From: Tissierella praeacuta_A
Lineage (GTDB): Bacteria; Bacillota; Clostridia; Tissierellales; Tissierellaceae
Direction of reading: 5' to 3'
NCBI RefSeq assembly: GCF_040396155.1
Contig: NZ_JBEBOY010000003.1
Location: 62,001 to 126,000, forward strand
Length of the DNA: 64,000 nt
Shown here: piece after piece, positions 8,380-17,448 of the stretch
Layout of the letters: each line of letters begins with the position of its first letter
How positions within the stretch are numbered: the first letter of the stretch is position 1
Position numbers and translations under genes: made by a program
The notes under the pieces: generated by a model
What the model saw: only the letters and a program-made list of their open reading frames with translations
What the model was told of the DNA's origin: nothing
Databases searched by the model: none

Positions 8380-9960
8380 ATGGATATAAGAAAAGCTATT
8401 AGGGTAAGTTTTATTTTTAACTTAATACTTAGTCTTAAAAGACTATCAGATAATAGTTTTTTATTTAGGCTGCAAAGTAAAACTAATAATAAGGGAAAGC
8501 ATAGACAAGAAGAATATAAAACTTGGATGGATATTAGTTTTATTTATATGTTTTTTATGAACTTAGATAAAAAACTTATGAATATGGAAGAATCTATATT
8601 TAATTCCCTAATGACTAGTTGGATTTTAAGTCCCTTTATGAAATTCAAAACAAGGAAAATGCCTGTAGAAAGACCTATTAGGGATAGCAGTTATTTATAT
8701 AAAATAATCAGGAAGATAAAGGGAAATGGTTCGTGGTTAGATTTATTAATATTTATCCCAGCATCTTATTTTGTGTTGGACTTTATAATAAGGAGAACTA
8801 GAGGATTAGCAGTTCTAGGTTCCATATGGGATGAATTAGCATTGATTATTTTAACCTTATATATAATCACGAAGAGAATATTATCTGGTGGAAAAATCAA
8901 ACATAATTTTACCCCAATGGGATTACCAGCAACTATATATATAATTATGGGAATTTGTCATGTACTTATAATTGCTCCTAATTTAGGTATAGCAATAGAA
9001 GGATTTAGGGCGGTTTTTCAACATATTCTTTGGTATTTTATTGCTACACAATTTATTAGAAGCATTGAAGATTCAGAGAGGGTAATAAATTTAATGCTTT
9101 CCATAGGATTGTTTATGGGAGTTCATGCTGTATATCAATATATAGCAAGAGTTCCTATGCCAGGCAACTGGGTAGATACAACTGAAAATATTAAAACTAG
9201 AGCCTTCTCTATAGTTGGTAGCCCTAATATACTAGGAGTTATTTTTGTATTGTTTATACCTATTGCAATTTCAATGTTTATTACTCATAAAAATAAATAT
9301 ATGAAAATGTTTTACCTATGTGCAAGTGGATTTATGACATTAGGATTACTTCTTACGCTTTCAAGAGGTGCATGGTTAGCTTTTGCTTTAGCGATGTTTA
9401 TCTTTATTATTTCTTTAAATCCAAGGTTGATAGTTCCATTTATGGCGTTTGTAGGTATATTCATTTTATTTGGTGGTTCATTAAGTCAAAGACTGTTATT
9501 TATGCTTTCACCAGTATATCTAGTAAAATCTGCTGCTGGAGGTAGATTATATAGATGGGATATAGGACTTAAGATGTGGCGTAGAAATAGATTATTCGGT
9601 GTTGGATTAGGAAGATTTGGTGGAGCTGTGGCAATTAATAATCAGTTAGCACCTTTTTATTTAGATAATTATTATTTAAAAACATTAACTGAAATGGGAA
9701 TATACGGTATAGTAGGATTGGCATTTGTTGTCATATGTTTTATTATTTTTTCAATAAAGATAATAAGATATCAAGATGATATTAGAAAAAGAATAGTGGC
9801 TATTGGACTGTTTTCAGGAGCAATAGGAGTATTAGCACAAAACTTTGTTGAAAATATATTTGAAGTACCAGCTATGATTATATATTTTTGGATTGTTATT
9901 GCATTAATAAATGCCTTCGCACCAAAGCGGGAGACAATCAATAGAAAGGGGGGCCATTAA
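8380..9960 (+). CDS. O-antigen ligase/polymerase-type membrane protein (Wzy_C family)
   Basis: 526 residues with roughly ten to twelve membrane segments. After a basic cytoplasmic N-terminal stretch of about 110 residues come the membrane helices and the large external loop containing LSRGAWLAF and RLYRWDIGLKMWRRNRLFGVGLGRFG, split here by family-typical W, R and G positions (about residues 388-409). That loop is the mark of Wzy_C polymerases and ligases. It should polymerise or transfer the undecaprenyl-linked glycan outside the membrane. No separate Wzx flippase is present nearby. Confidence 0.85.
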   Translation: MDIRKAIRVSFIFNLILSLKRLSDNSFLFRLQSKTNNKGKHRQEEYKTWMDISFIYMFFMNLDKKLMNMEESIFNSLMTSWILSPFMKFKTRKMPVERPIRDSSYLYKIIRKIKGNGSWLDLLIFIPASYFVLDFIIRRTRGLAVLGSIWDELALIILTLYIITKRILSGGKIKHNFTPMGLPATIYIIMGICHVLIIAPNLGIAIEGFRAVFQHILWYFIATQFIRSIEDSERVINLMLSIGLFMGVHAVYQYIARVPMPGNWVDTTENIKTRAFSIVGSPNILGVIFVLFIPIAISMFITHKNKYMKMFYLCASGFMTLGLLLTLSRGAWLAFALAMFIFIISLNPRLIVPFMAFVGIFILFGGSLSQRLLFMLSPVYLVKSAAGGRLYRWDIGLKMWRRNRLFGVGLGRFGGAVAINNQLAPFYLDNYYLKTLTEMGIYGIVGLAFVVICFIIFSIKIIRYQDDIRKRIVAIGLFSGAIGVLAQNFVENIFEVPAMIIYFWIVIALINAFAPKRETINRKGGH

Positions 9961-11082
9961 ATGAAAGTACTTCATCTAATAAGTGGTGGAGATACAGGTG
10001 GAGCTAAAACCCATATAATCTCACTTATAAAGGGGATTAACAAATTAATAGATGCGAAAATCGTATGTTTTATTGAGGATACTTTTTACTATGATGCCAA
10101 AGATGCAGGTATAGACATTGAAGTATTTAAACAAAAGAATAGATCTGATATGTCAGTAGTTCGTAGACTTAAAGAGGAAATTGAAAATGGTAAATATGAT
10201 TTAGTTCATTGTCATGGTGCTAGGGCTAACTTTATTGCCATGTTTCTAAAGAATAAAGTAAATAGACCTTTTATTACTACTGTTCATAGTGATTATAAAT
10301 TAGATTTTAAGGATAATTTCTATAAGAAGCTGGTATTTACAACATTGAATATAATTGCGTTGAAAAAATTTGAATATTATATTGCTATTTCAGATACATT
10401 TAAAGAAATGTTAGTAGATAGAGGATTTAGAAGGGATAAAATATTTACTGTATATAATGGAATTGATATGGAACAAAACCTAAAATATGTATCTAAAGAT
10501 GAGTTCTTTAAAAGATATAAAATCAACTATGAAGGGAAAGTTATAGTTGGGATTGCAGCTAGACTAGATCAAGTAAAAAATCATGAAACCTTTATAAAGT
10601 CAGCAGATATTATATTAAACCAACGAAAGGATATAATATTTTTGATAGCAGGGGAAGGTAATGAAAGAAAAAAATTAGAATCTCTAGTCGAAGAATTAAA
10701 TCTAGGAGAGTATATTCATTTTTTAGGATATGTAAAGGATCCATTTTCATTTTTTAATGCAATAGATATAAATACTTTAACTTCCATAAGTGAAAGTTTC
10801 CCCTATGCTATATTAGAGGGAGCTATAATGAAAAAGCCTATTATATCCACAAATGTAGGTGGATTAAGTAAATTAATAGAAGATGATAAAAACGGATACT
10901 TAATTGAAGTTGGAGATATTAAAGCTTTAGCCAATAAGATAGATGTCTTAGCCTCTAATAAGCCTAAGATTGAAGAGATGGGTGAAAGGCTATATAAAAA
11001 AGTTGAGGAAAACTATTCCTCTGATGCAATGGCTAGAAAGCATGTTGAAATTTATAAAGAAATATTAGGTAATATAAAATGA
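9961..11082 (+). CDS. Family-4 glycosyltransferase
   Basis: 373 residues, GT-B fold. The N-terminus MKVLHLISGGDTGGAKTHI has the acceptor-site GG motif, and the C-terminal half has GIAARLDQVKNHETF and SESFPYAILEGAIMKKPII, the E-x7-E region that binds the nucleotide-sugar. It begins directly at the base after the polymerase stop. It should add a sugar to the lipid-linked repeat at the cytoplasmic face; specificity unknown. Confidence 0.92.
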   Translation: MKVLHLISGGDTGGAKTHIISLIKGINKLIDAKIVCFIEDTFYYDAKDAGIDIEVFKQKNRSDMSVVRRLKEEIENGKYDLVHCHGARANFIAMFLKNKVNRPFITTVHSDYKLDFKDNFYKKLVFTTLNIIALKKFEYYIAISDTFKEMLVDRGFRRDKIFTVYNGIDMEQNLKYVSKDEFFKRYKINYEGKVIVGIAARLDQVKNHETFIKSADIILNQRKDIIFLIAGEGNERKKLESLVEELNLGEYIHFLGYVKDPFSFFNAIDINTLTSISESFPYAILEGAIMKKPIISTNVGGLSKLIEDDKNGYLIEVGDIKALANKIDVLASNKPKIEEMGERLYKKVEENYSSDAMARKHVEIYKEILGNIK

Positions 11083-11136
11083 ACTTTATAGTGTTTTTAT
11101 TTGGAACAGATAGTTTTTGGGAAAAGGAGAATTTTT

Positions 11137-12240
11137 ATGGGATTTAAAAACTCAATTCTTATATCGGGATATTATGGATTTGATAATAGCGGTGATGATG
11201 CTATTTTAAAAGCCATGGTAAAAGATATTAAAGAGTATAATAAAGAAATAAATATAACTGTGCTTTCCAAAAACCCCCTAAAGACTGAGAAAATGTATTC
11301 GGTAAATGCTATTAATAGGTTTAAATTTAAAGAAGTATTTATATCCATGAAAAATTCATCTTTATTTCTTTCAGGAGGAGGCTCACTACTGCAAGATGTA
11401 ACAAGTACCCGTTCATTACTATATTATTTAGCTTTAATGAAAATAGCAAAACTATATAATAAACCTGTAATGATATATGCCAATGGCATTGGTCCTATTA
11501 GAAAGAAATTAAATAGATTTTTGACAAGAAAGATACTAAATAAAGTGGATTTAATAACTCTTAGAGACGAGGATTCCAAAGATTTTATATATGACCTAGG
11601 AGTTAAAAATAAAAATATAATTGTAACAGCAGATCCTGTTTTTACTTTAGAGCCATCATCAGAGGAACGAGTAAAAGAGATATTTAAAAACGAGAAAATA
11701 CCTACTAATAGAAAACTTATAGGTATTTCAGTTAGACGATGGAAAAATGCTGAGAATTTAACTACGATTTTATCAGATACCATAAGACATATAATAGGAG
11801 AGTATGATGTAGATGTAGTTATGATACCAATGCATTATCCAGAGGATTTGGAAATAAGTCTTGAAATTAAGCAAATGGTCAATAAAGAAAATTGTCATGT
11901 AATATCAGAAAAATATAATGTTGAAGAAATAATGGGTATAATCAAAGAGATGGAGATTATTGTAGCTATGAGACTCCATTCATTGATTTATGCCGCTACT
12001 CAAGAAGTTCCTATGGTAGGTCTATCTTATGATCCTAAAGTAGATGGAATCTTGCGTTCCATTGGAATGGATTATATTTGTGATGTAAATGCTTTAGTTT
12101 ATAATGATTTATTAGAAAAAATAAATTATGTATGGAATAATAGAATAGAGATTAGAGAGCTATTAATAGATCAAGATAAGGAATTAAAAAATAAAGCTTT
12201 ATCTAATGTAACTATGGCATTAGATTTATTAAAGGAGTAG
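11137..12240 (+). CDS. csaB: CsaB polysaccharide pyruvyl transferase
   Basis: 367 residues from ATG 11137 behind AAAAGGAGA; a TTG at 11101 in frame is not preceded by a ribosome site. SGYYGFDNSGDDAIL at the start, LFLSGGGSLLQDVTS and the late AMRLHSLIYA are hallmarks of the PS_pyruv_trans family. CsaB adds pyruvate ketals to secondary cell-wall polymer, the ligand for SLH-domain S-layer proteins. Together with the TagA-like gene just after it, this is the best indicator of what the operon makes. Confidence 0.92.
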   Translation: MGFKNSILISGYYGFDNSGDDAILKAMVKDIKEYNKEINITVLSKNPLKTEKMYSVNAINRFKFKEVFISMKNSSLFLSGGGSLLQDVTSTRSLLYYLALMKIAKLYNKPVMIYANGIGPIRKKLNRFLTRKILNKVDLITLRDEDSKDFIYDLGVKNKNIIVTADPVFTLEPSSEERVKEIFKNEKIPTNRKLIGISVRRWKNAENLTTILSDTIRHIIGEYDVDVVMIPMHYPEDLEISLEIKQMVNKENCHVISEKYNVEEIMGIIKEMEIIVAMRLHSLIYAATQEVPMVGLSYDPKVDGILRSIGMDYICDVNALVYNDLLEKINYVWNNRIEIRELLIDQDKELKNKALSNVTMALDLLKE

Positions 12241-12248
12241 ATTATTAA

Positions 12249-13004
12249 ATGGATAGCATAGAAATATTTGGAGTAAAAATACATAATATAACATTTGATG
12301 AGGCTACTAAAGAAATAGAGAGTTATCTAAAGGGTGATAAACTAAAATCTATTTATACTCCAAATACTGAGATTGTTATGGGAGCCAAAGATGATAGAAG
12401 CTTTAAAGAACTAATAAACAGAGGTGATTTAATAACAGCAGATGGCATAGGTTTAATTTATGCCTCTAGAATTAAGAGAAAGCCTTTAAAGGAAAGGGTC
12501 ACAGGATATTATATGTCTCTTAAGCTTCTTGATATAGCTAATGAACATAATTATAGCCTGTATTTATTAGGAGGAAAGGATGGAGTTGCTAAATTAGCGG
12601 CAGAAAACATAAAAAAAACCTATCCAAATATTAGAATAGCAGGTTATCATCATGGATATTTTAAGGGCAGTCAAAATGGATATAAAAATCATGAAGAAGA
12701 AATTAAGATTATTAATGATATAAATTCTTCCAATCCAGATATAATTTTTGTTGGGCTAGGATTTCCTAAACAAGAAACTTGGATAGATTCAAATAAGGAG
12801 AATATAGTAGGAAAGGTTATAATAGGTAATGGAGGTGTAATGGATATCCTGTCAGGAAATACTAAGAGTGCACCTAAGATATTTGAAAAGTTAGGCTTGG
12901 AATGGTTTTATAGATTAATTAAAGAACCTTCTAGAATTAAAAGACAAATAGTATTGCCTAAATTTATGCTTAAGGTATTATTTTCTAAGGATGTAGTCAA
13001 ATAA
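12249..13004 (+). CDS. WecG/TagA/CpsF-family glycosyltransferase (probable ManNAc transferase)
   Basis: 251 residues. FTPNTE-like IYTPNTEIVMGA, TADGIGLIYASR, RVTGYYM and VGLGFPKQETW are the conserved blocks of this family, which transfers ManNAc (TagA) or ManNAcA (WecG) to GlcNAc-PP-undecaprenol. With the WecC-type dehydrogenase at the start of the operon, transfer of a ManNAc-type sugar as the second residue of the lipid-linked unit is likely. It lies 8 bases after csaB and ends the glycan part of the operon. Confidence 0.9.
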   Translation: MDSIEIFGVKIHNITFDEATKEIESYLKGDKLKSIYTPNTEIVMGAKDDRSFKELINRGDLITADGIGLIYASRIKRKPLKERVTGYYMSLKLLDIANEHNYSLYLLGGKDGVAKLAAENIKKTYPNIRIAGYHHGYFKGSQNGYKNHEEEIKIINDINSSNPDIIFVGLGFPKQETWIDSNKENIVGKVIIGNGGVMDILSGNTKSAPKIFEKLGLEWFYRLIKEPSRIKRQIVLPKFMLKVLFSKDVVK

Positions 13005-13018
13005 GGAAGGGGAATCTT

Positions 13019-13879
13019 ATGGGGAATAATGAAAAATGGTATAAGATAGTATATAGCTATATTTTAATGGGCATTGGCGTATTGTTAATGTCTATATCTT
13101 TAGGTTATTTTCTTGCACCAAATACCATAGCACCTGGTGGAGTTACAGGACTTGCTGTAGTTATTAAAAAAATATTTAAAATACCAATATATATTACAAA
13201 CTTAGCATTGAATATTCCATTATTTGCTTTTGGTGCAAAGACTTTAGGCAAAAACGCAGCTATAAAAACTTTATATGCAACTATATTGTTATCTTTATTT
13301 TTAAAGATTTTACCTCCACTAGTATTAACCCATGATTTATTATTATCTGCCATATTTGGGGGAGTATTAAGTGGCATAGGTCTAGGAATAGTATTTAAGT
13401 TTGGAGGGACTACAGGAGGAACTGATTTAGCAGGTGCTATATTGAATAATAAGTTTCCTAATTTAAGCATAACTACATTTATGACAATGATTGATTTATT
13501 TGTAGTTGTACTTGCAGGAGTAGTGGAAAAGAAGATTGAGACTTCGCTATATTCAATTATTGCTATGTTTGTTATAATGAAAGTAATAGACATGATTTTA
13601 GAGGGAATTGGATATCAAAAAGGATTTTTTATTATTTCTGATAATCCTGATGCCATAAGTGAAAAACTTATGATAGAAATAGGCAGAGGAGTAACTTTAC
13701 TAAAAGGTAAAGGAATGTACTCTAGGAAAGATAAGGATGTTCTTTTATGTGTAGTATCTAGGGCACAATTTGCTATGGTTAAGGATATAGTAAAGGAAAT
13801 TGATCCCCATGCTTTTGTTATGGTATCTGAAATGTCTGAAGTATTAGGTGAAGGATTTACCTATGAAATAAAACAGTAG
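13019..13879 (+). CDS. YitT family membrane protein (DUF161/DUF2179)
   Basis: 286 residues with five or six membrane helices and a C-terminal soluble DUF2179 domain (VTLLKGKGMYSRKDKDVL, PHAFVMVSE.SEVLGEGF). The LAPNTIAPGGVTGLA and FKFGGTTGGTDLAG segments are conserved in the family, whose function is unknown. It follows the polysaccharide genes after 14 bases with a good AAGGAAGGGG site and is followed by transketolase after 7 bases, so one long transcript is possible. Confidence 0.92.
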   Translation: MGNNEKWYKIVYSYILMGIGVLLMSISLGYFLAPNTIAPGGVTGLAVVIKKIFKIPIYITNLALNIPLFAFGAKTLGKNAAIKTLYATILLSLFLKILPPLVLTHDLLLSAIFGGVLSGIGLGIVFKFGGTTGGTDLAGAILNNKFPNLSITTFMTMIDLFVVVLAGVVEKKIETSLYSIIAMFVIMKVIDMILEGIGYQKGFFIISDNPDAISEKLMIEIGRGVTLLKGKGMYSRKDKDVLLCVVSRAQFAMVKDIVKEIDPHAFVMVSEMSEVLGEGFTYEIKQ

Positions 13880-13886
13880 GAGGTAT

Positions 13887-14705
13887 ATGATGGAGTTAAA
13901 AGAAATAGCTCGAAATATTAGAGTGGATATAATCAATATGTTAGAAAAATCTCAGTCTGGTCATCCAGGAGGTTCATTGTCAACAGTGGAAATTCTGACA
14001 TCTCTTTATTTTAAGGAGATGAGAGTAGATATTAAAAATCCTAGATGGGAAGATAGGGATAGATTTGTATTGTCAAAAGGACATGGTACTCCAGTTTTAT
14101 ATGGAACCTTAGCTGAAAAAGGATTTTTTCCAAAAGAAGAATTAGATAATTTTAGAAAATTGGGTTCCATGTTACAAGGACATCCAGATATGAAGGGTAT
14201 TCCTGGAGTTGATATGACAACAGGTTCTTTAGGACAAGGATTAGCAGCTGCAAATGGTATGGCATTAGCAGGCAAATTAGATAATAAGGATTATAGAGTA
14301 TATGCATTAATAGGAGATGGAGAATCTCAGGAAGGATTAATTTGGGAAGCTGCAATGTTGGCTGCCCATTATAAGCTAGATAATTTAACTGTATTTTTAG
14401 ATCATAATGGACTTCAGATCGATGGTCCAAATAAAGAAGTAATGAATATTGAGCCAATAGATGAAAAGTTTAAAGCCTTTGGTTGGCATGTATTGACTAT
14501 TAATGGACATTCTTTTGATGAAATACTAAATGCAATAGATGAAGCAAAAAATACAAAAGATAAACCTACTATGATAATAGCTCATACCCATAAGGGAAAA
14601 GGAGTATCTTTCATGGAGGACCAAGTAGGCTGGCATGGAAAGGCACCATCAATAGAAGAAGCCAATAAAGCATTAGAAGAATTGGGAGGTGCATTACATG
14701 ACTAA
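13887..14705 (+). CDS. Transketolase, N-terminal subunit
   Basis: 272 residues. Carries the thiamine-diphosphate domain: SGHPGGSLS, SKGHGTPVLYG, the GDG motif in LIGDGESQEGLIWEAA, and HTHKGKG. It pairs with the next gene to form a two-piece transketolase, common in clostridia, for ketol transfer in the non-oxidative pentose phosphate pathway. The AGGAGG site lies just before ATG 13887. Its last 8 bases overlap the start of the C-terminal subunit gene. Confidence 0.95.
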   Translation: MMELKEIARNIRVDIINMLEKSQSGHPGGSLSTVEILTSLYFKEMRVDIKNPRWEDRDRFVLSKGHGTPVLYGTLAEKGFFPKEELDNFRKLGSMLQGHPDMKGIPGVDMTTGSLGQGLAAANGMALAGKLDNKDYRVYALIGDGESQEGLIWEAAMLAAHYKLDNLTVFLDHNGLQIDGPNKEVMNIEPIDEKFKAFGWHVLTINGHSFDEILNAIDEAKNTKDKPTMIIAHTHKGKGVSFMEDQVGWHGKAPSIEEANKALEELGGALHD

Positions 14706-15627
14706 TATGATTGCAACAAGAGATGCTTATGGAGAAGCATTAAAAGAATTAGGCGGAAATAATAAAAATATAGTAGTATTAGATGCAGACCTTTCAGGTT
14801 CTACTAAGACATCTGTTTTTGCTAAGGCTTATCCAGATAGATTTTTTAATGTAGGTATAGCAGAACAAAATTTAGTAGGTACAGCAGCAGGATTAGCAGC
14901 TGCAGGTAAGATTCCTTTTGCCAGCACTTTTGCTGTTTTTGCTACAGGTCGTGCCTTTGAGATTATAAGAAATTCAGTATGCTATCCAAAACTAAATGTA
15001 AAAATTGCGGCAACTCATGCTGGATTAACAGTAGGGGAAGATGGAGCAACTCACCAAGCCTTAGAGGATATTAGTTTAATGAGATCTTTACCAAATATGG
15101 TAGTATTAAGTCCTGCAGATGCTACAGAAGCAAAGCAATGTATATTTAAAGCAGCAGAGCATAATGGACCAGTATATATAAGACTGGGTAGAGCAAAAGT
15201 TCCTATGATATTTGATGAGAGTTATGAATTTGAAATAGGTAAAGGTGTTGAGCTAAAAGAAGGAACAGATGTAACTATTATAGCTACAGGAGTTGTAGTT
15301 GAAAAAGCACTATCTGCATCAGAAAAGTTAGCTAAAGAAGGTATATCTGCAAGAGTTATAAATATGGCTAGTATTAAACCTATAGATGAGGATATTATAA
15401 TAAAAGCAGCTAAAGAAACAAAAGGAATAGTTACTGTTGAAGAGCATAGCATAATAGGAGGCTTAGGTAGTGCAGTAGCTGAAGTAGTAGCTGAGAAACA
15501 ACCAACTCGTATTGTTAGAATTGGAACAATGGATACCTTTGGTGAATCAGGAGAAGGATTTGAGTTATTAGAAAAATATGGTCTTGGTGTAGATAATATT
15601 ATAAATAAAGCAAAAGAATTATTATAG
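14698..15627 (+). CDS. Transketolase, C-terminal subunit
   Basis: 309 residues from ATG 14698, 7 bases after GGGAGGT inside the end of the N-terminal subunit gene; a GTG at 14689 overlaps that site. Contains the pyrimidine-binding domain (DADLSGSTKTSVF, FNVGIAEQNLVGTAAGLA, ATHAGLTVGEDGATHQALED) and the C-terminal transketolase domain. The overlap should keep the two subunits in balance. A terminator follows. Confidence 0.95.
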   Translation: MTNMIATRDAYGEALKELGGNNKNIVVLDADLSGSTKTSVFAKAYPDRFFNVGIAEQNLVGTAAGLAAAGKIPFASTFAVFATGRAFEIIRNSVCYPKLNVKIAATHAGLTVGEDGATHQALEDISLMRSLPNMVVLSPADATEAKQCIFKAAEHNGPVYIRLGRAKVPMIFDESYEFEIGKGVELKEGTDVTIIATGVVVEKALSASEKLAKEGISARVINMASIKPIDEDIIIKAAKETKGIVTVEEHSIIGGLGSAVAEVVAEKQPTRIVRIGTMDTFGESGEGFELLEKYGLGVDNIINKAKELL

Positions 15628-15632
15628 TATGT

Positions 15633-15664
15633 AAACCTCTGATTATTAATATCAGGGGTTTTTA
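15633..15664 (+). terminator. Terminator after the transketolase genes
   Basis: Stem CCTCTGAT / ATCAGGGG with a short AT loop, followed by TTTTT. The rest of the 270-base gap up to the next gene is AT-rich and holds only an unproven promoter region. Confidence 0.85.
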
Positions 15665-15901
15665 TGTAAGTCAATTTAACTTTATAGATAAGAAACTTCA
15701 TAGTTTAATTAAATATATTTAAATTCCATCACTTAAAGTTTAGAAATTCTCTAAAAGCATATTTAAATTTGAATCTACTTATCTATAATATAAATTTTAT
15801 AAGTATCTTAATATTTCAAAGAAAGGCTTTTTTATAAAATATACATAATGGAGTCCTCTAAGGAATATTAATTATATAAGATTAATATTGGGGGGATAGA
15901 G

Positions 15902-16336
15902 TTGAAAAGAAATCAAATTATTGCCTTGGCAATTATTTTAATTATTGGAATCCTGTTCATACCTAGACTTTTAAAGGGAAGAGATGGTCTAATTAAATTC
16001 AAAGTAGTACAAGAAGATGAAATACCAGAAAAGATCTCTGAGATGCTGCCTAAATATCTAACTGAGGAAAGAGCATTAACATGTAAATATGAAGATGATA
16101 TTTATGTTGTAGTTACAAGAGGAGAAAAGAATTCAAAGGGATACTTAGTAGAAATAGTTCAAATTGTAAAAGAAAAATATAATAAAGATGTATTTGATTT
16201 AATAGTCTATGCAAAATTTACAGACCCGGATCCTAATGAAATAGTTGAACAAGAATATGATTATCCATATGTTGTAGTAAAAACAAATCTAAAAGATATG
16301 CCTGAAGAGGTACATTTAGATATTGAATATGATTAA
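15902..16336 (+). CDS. Membrane-anchored protein with PrcB C-terminal-like domain
   Basis: 144 residues from TTG 15902, preceded by GGGGGGAT. One N-terminal membrane helix (residues about 5-23), then an external domain containing VVVTRGEKNSKGYLVEI, which resembles the C-terminal domain of PrcB, the partner of the treponemal PrtP protease. Similar small clostridial proteins often stand alone, and the function is unknown. It has its own terminator and appears monocistronic. Confidence 0.65.
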   Translation: MKRNQIIALAIILIIGILFIPRLLKGRDGLIKFKVVQEDEIPEKISEMLPKYLTEERALTCKYEDDIYVVVTRGEKNSKGYLVEIVQIVKEKYNKDVFDLIVYAKFTDPDPNEIVEQEYDYPYVVVKTNLKDMPEEVHLDIEYD

Positions 16337-16348
16337 TAGAAGTAATAA

Positions 16349-16380
16349 TAGGGAGATTTATATCTCCTTTTTTATTTTTT
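16349..16380 (+). terminator. Terminator after the PrcB-like gene
   Basis: Stem GGGAGAT / ATCTCC with a TTAT loop, followed by T-rich sequence. Confidence 0.82.
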
Positions 16381-16489
16381 GATTATAATGTTGGAAAATA
16401 TTACATAAAGGATTTCAATAATTTATGGCGAAATAATATAATAGTAACAAAAAGGTTACAAAAACAAATGTAAATTGGAGGAGGAGCAT

Positions 16490-17317
16490 ATGAAGAAAAC
16501 TACAAAAACAGCAATAGGAACAGTAGCATTAACTCTTTGCATTAGTACTACTAGTTTCGCAGTAAATCATACAGTAAATAAGGGAGATACTTTCTGGAAA
16601 CTTTCTAAAAAATATGGAGTTTCATTAGAAAGTGTATTAAAAGAAAATAAAGCTAATGAAAAAACAAAAATTTATCCCGGACAAGTTATAAAAATTCCAG
16701 ATAGAGGAGTAAAAAATAATTCTGTAAATAGAGGAACTGTAGATACAAGAGAAATAAATAAAACTATTGAGGCACAGGCTAAAGAAACAAAAGAAAAGGA
16801 AAGTCAAAAGCAAGAAGCAACACAGAAAGAGCCAGTTAAAGAAACTACATATGGAGAGTATCTTAAATGGTTTGCTGAAGTAGAAAAAATGGTACCAAGG
16901 GAAGCGAAGTTTAAAGTAATAGATTTCTATACGGGAAAATCCTTTATGGTACAAAGGTCAGTAGGATCAAATCATGCGGATTGTGAAACATTAACTAAAG
17001 AAGATACTGATATTATGAAATCCATATGGGGAGGGTTTAGCTGGGTAAGAAGACCAGCCATTGTAGAATATAATGGTAGAAGAATAGCAGCAAGTGTAAC
17101 TTTTATGCCCCATGCAGGTTTAGATAGTGTAAAAGGTGGAATAGTGACTAATAACAGATCTGGTGGATATGGTAGAGGAATTAATTATGACTATGTAAAA
17201 GGTAATGGAATAGATGGTCATTTTGATATACATTTTGCAGGTAGTACAAGACATATGGATGGTAAGCAGGATCCAGAACATCAAAAAATGATAAAAATAG
17301 CGGCAGGGATAAAATAG
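16490..17317 (+). CDS. Secreted LysM protein with an uncharacterised His-rich C-terminal domain
   Basis: 275 residues from ATG 16490 behind GGAGGAGGAG. A signal peptide ends near TTSFA. One LysM repeat follows (HTVNKGDTFWKLSKKYGV to YPGQVIKIP, split by a few variable positions), which binds peptidoglycan. Then comes a lysine/glutamate-rich linker and a C-terminal domain of about 150 residues with NHADCE, MPHAG, GHFDIHFA, RHMDG and DPEHQK. The regularly placed His, Asp and Cys look like metal or catalytic ligands, but I cannot name the family with confidence. It may act on the wall or on the spore coat. Single-gene unit. Confidence 0.82.
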   Translation: MKKTTKTAIGTVALTLCISTTSFAVNHTVNKGDTFWKLSKKYGVSLESVLKENKANEKTKIYPGQVIKIPDRGVKNNSVNRGTVDTREINKTIEAQAKETKEKESQKQEATQKEPVKETTYGEYLKWFAEVEKMVPREAKFKVIDFYTGKSFMVQRSVGSNHADCETLTKEDTDIMKSIWGGFSWVRRPAIVEYNGRRIAASVTFMPHAGLDSVKGGIVTNNRSGGYGRGINYDYVKGNGIDGHFDIHFAGSTRHMDGKQDPEHQKMIKIAAGIK

Positions 17318-17320
17318 AAA

Positions 17321-17368
17321 TAAGGGGTTGTCTCAAAATTAAATTTTGAAACAGCCCCCTTATTTTTA
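17321..17368 (+). terminator. Terminator after the LysM gene
   Basis: Long imperfect stem: AAGGGGTTGT..TCAAAATT pairs with AATTTTGA.ACAGCCCCCTT, followed by ATTTTTATT. Confidence 0.85.
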
Positions 17369-17448
17369 TTCAACAAATACAAATTTTGGAATACATTGAA
17401 ATATAAAATGGTGTATAATTAAATAAGTTATTTATGGAGGTGCTCCAA

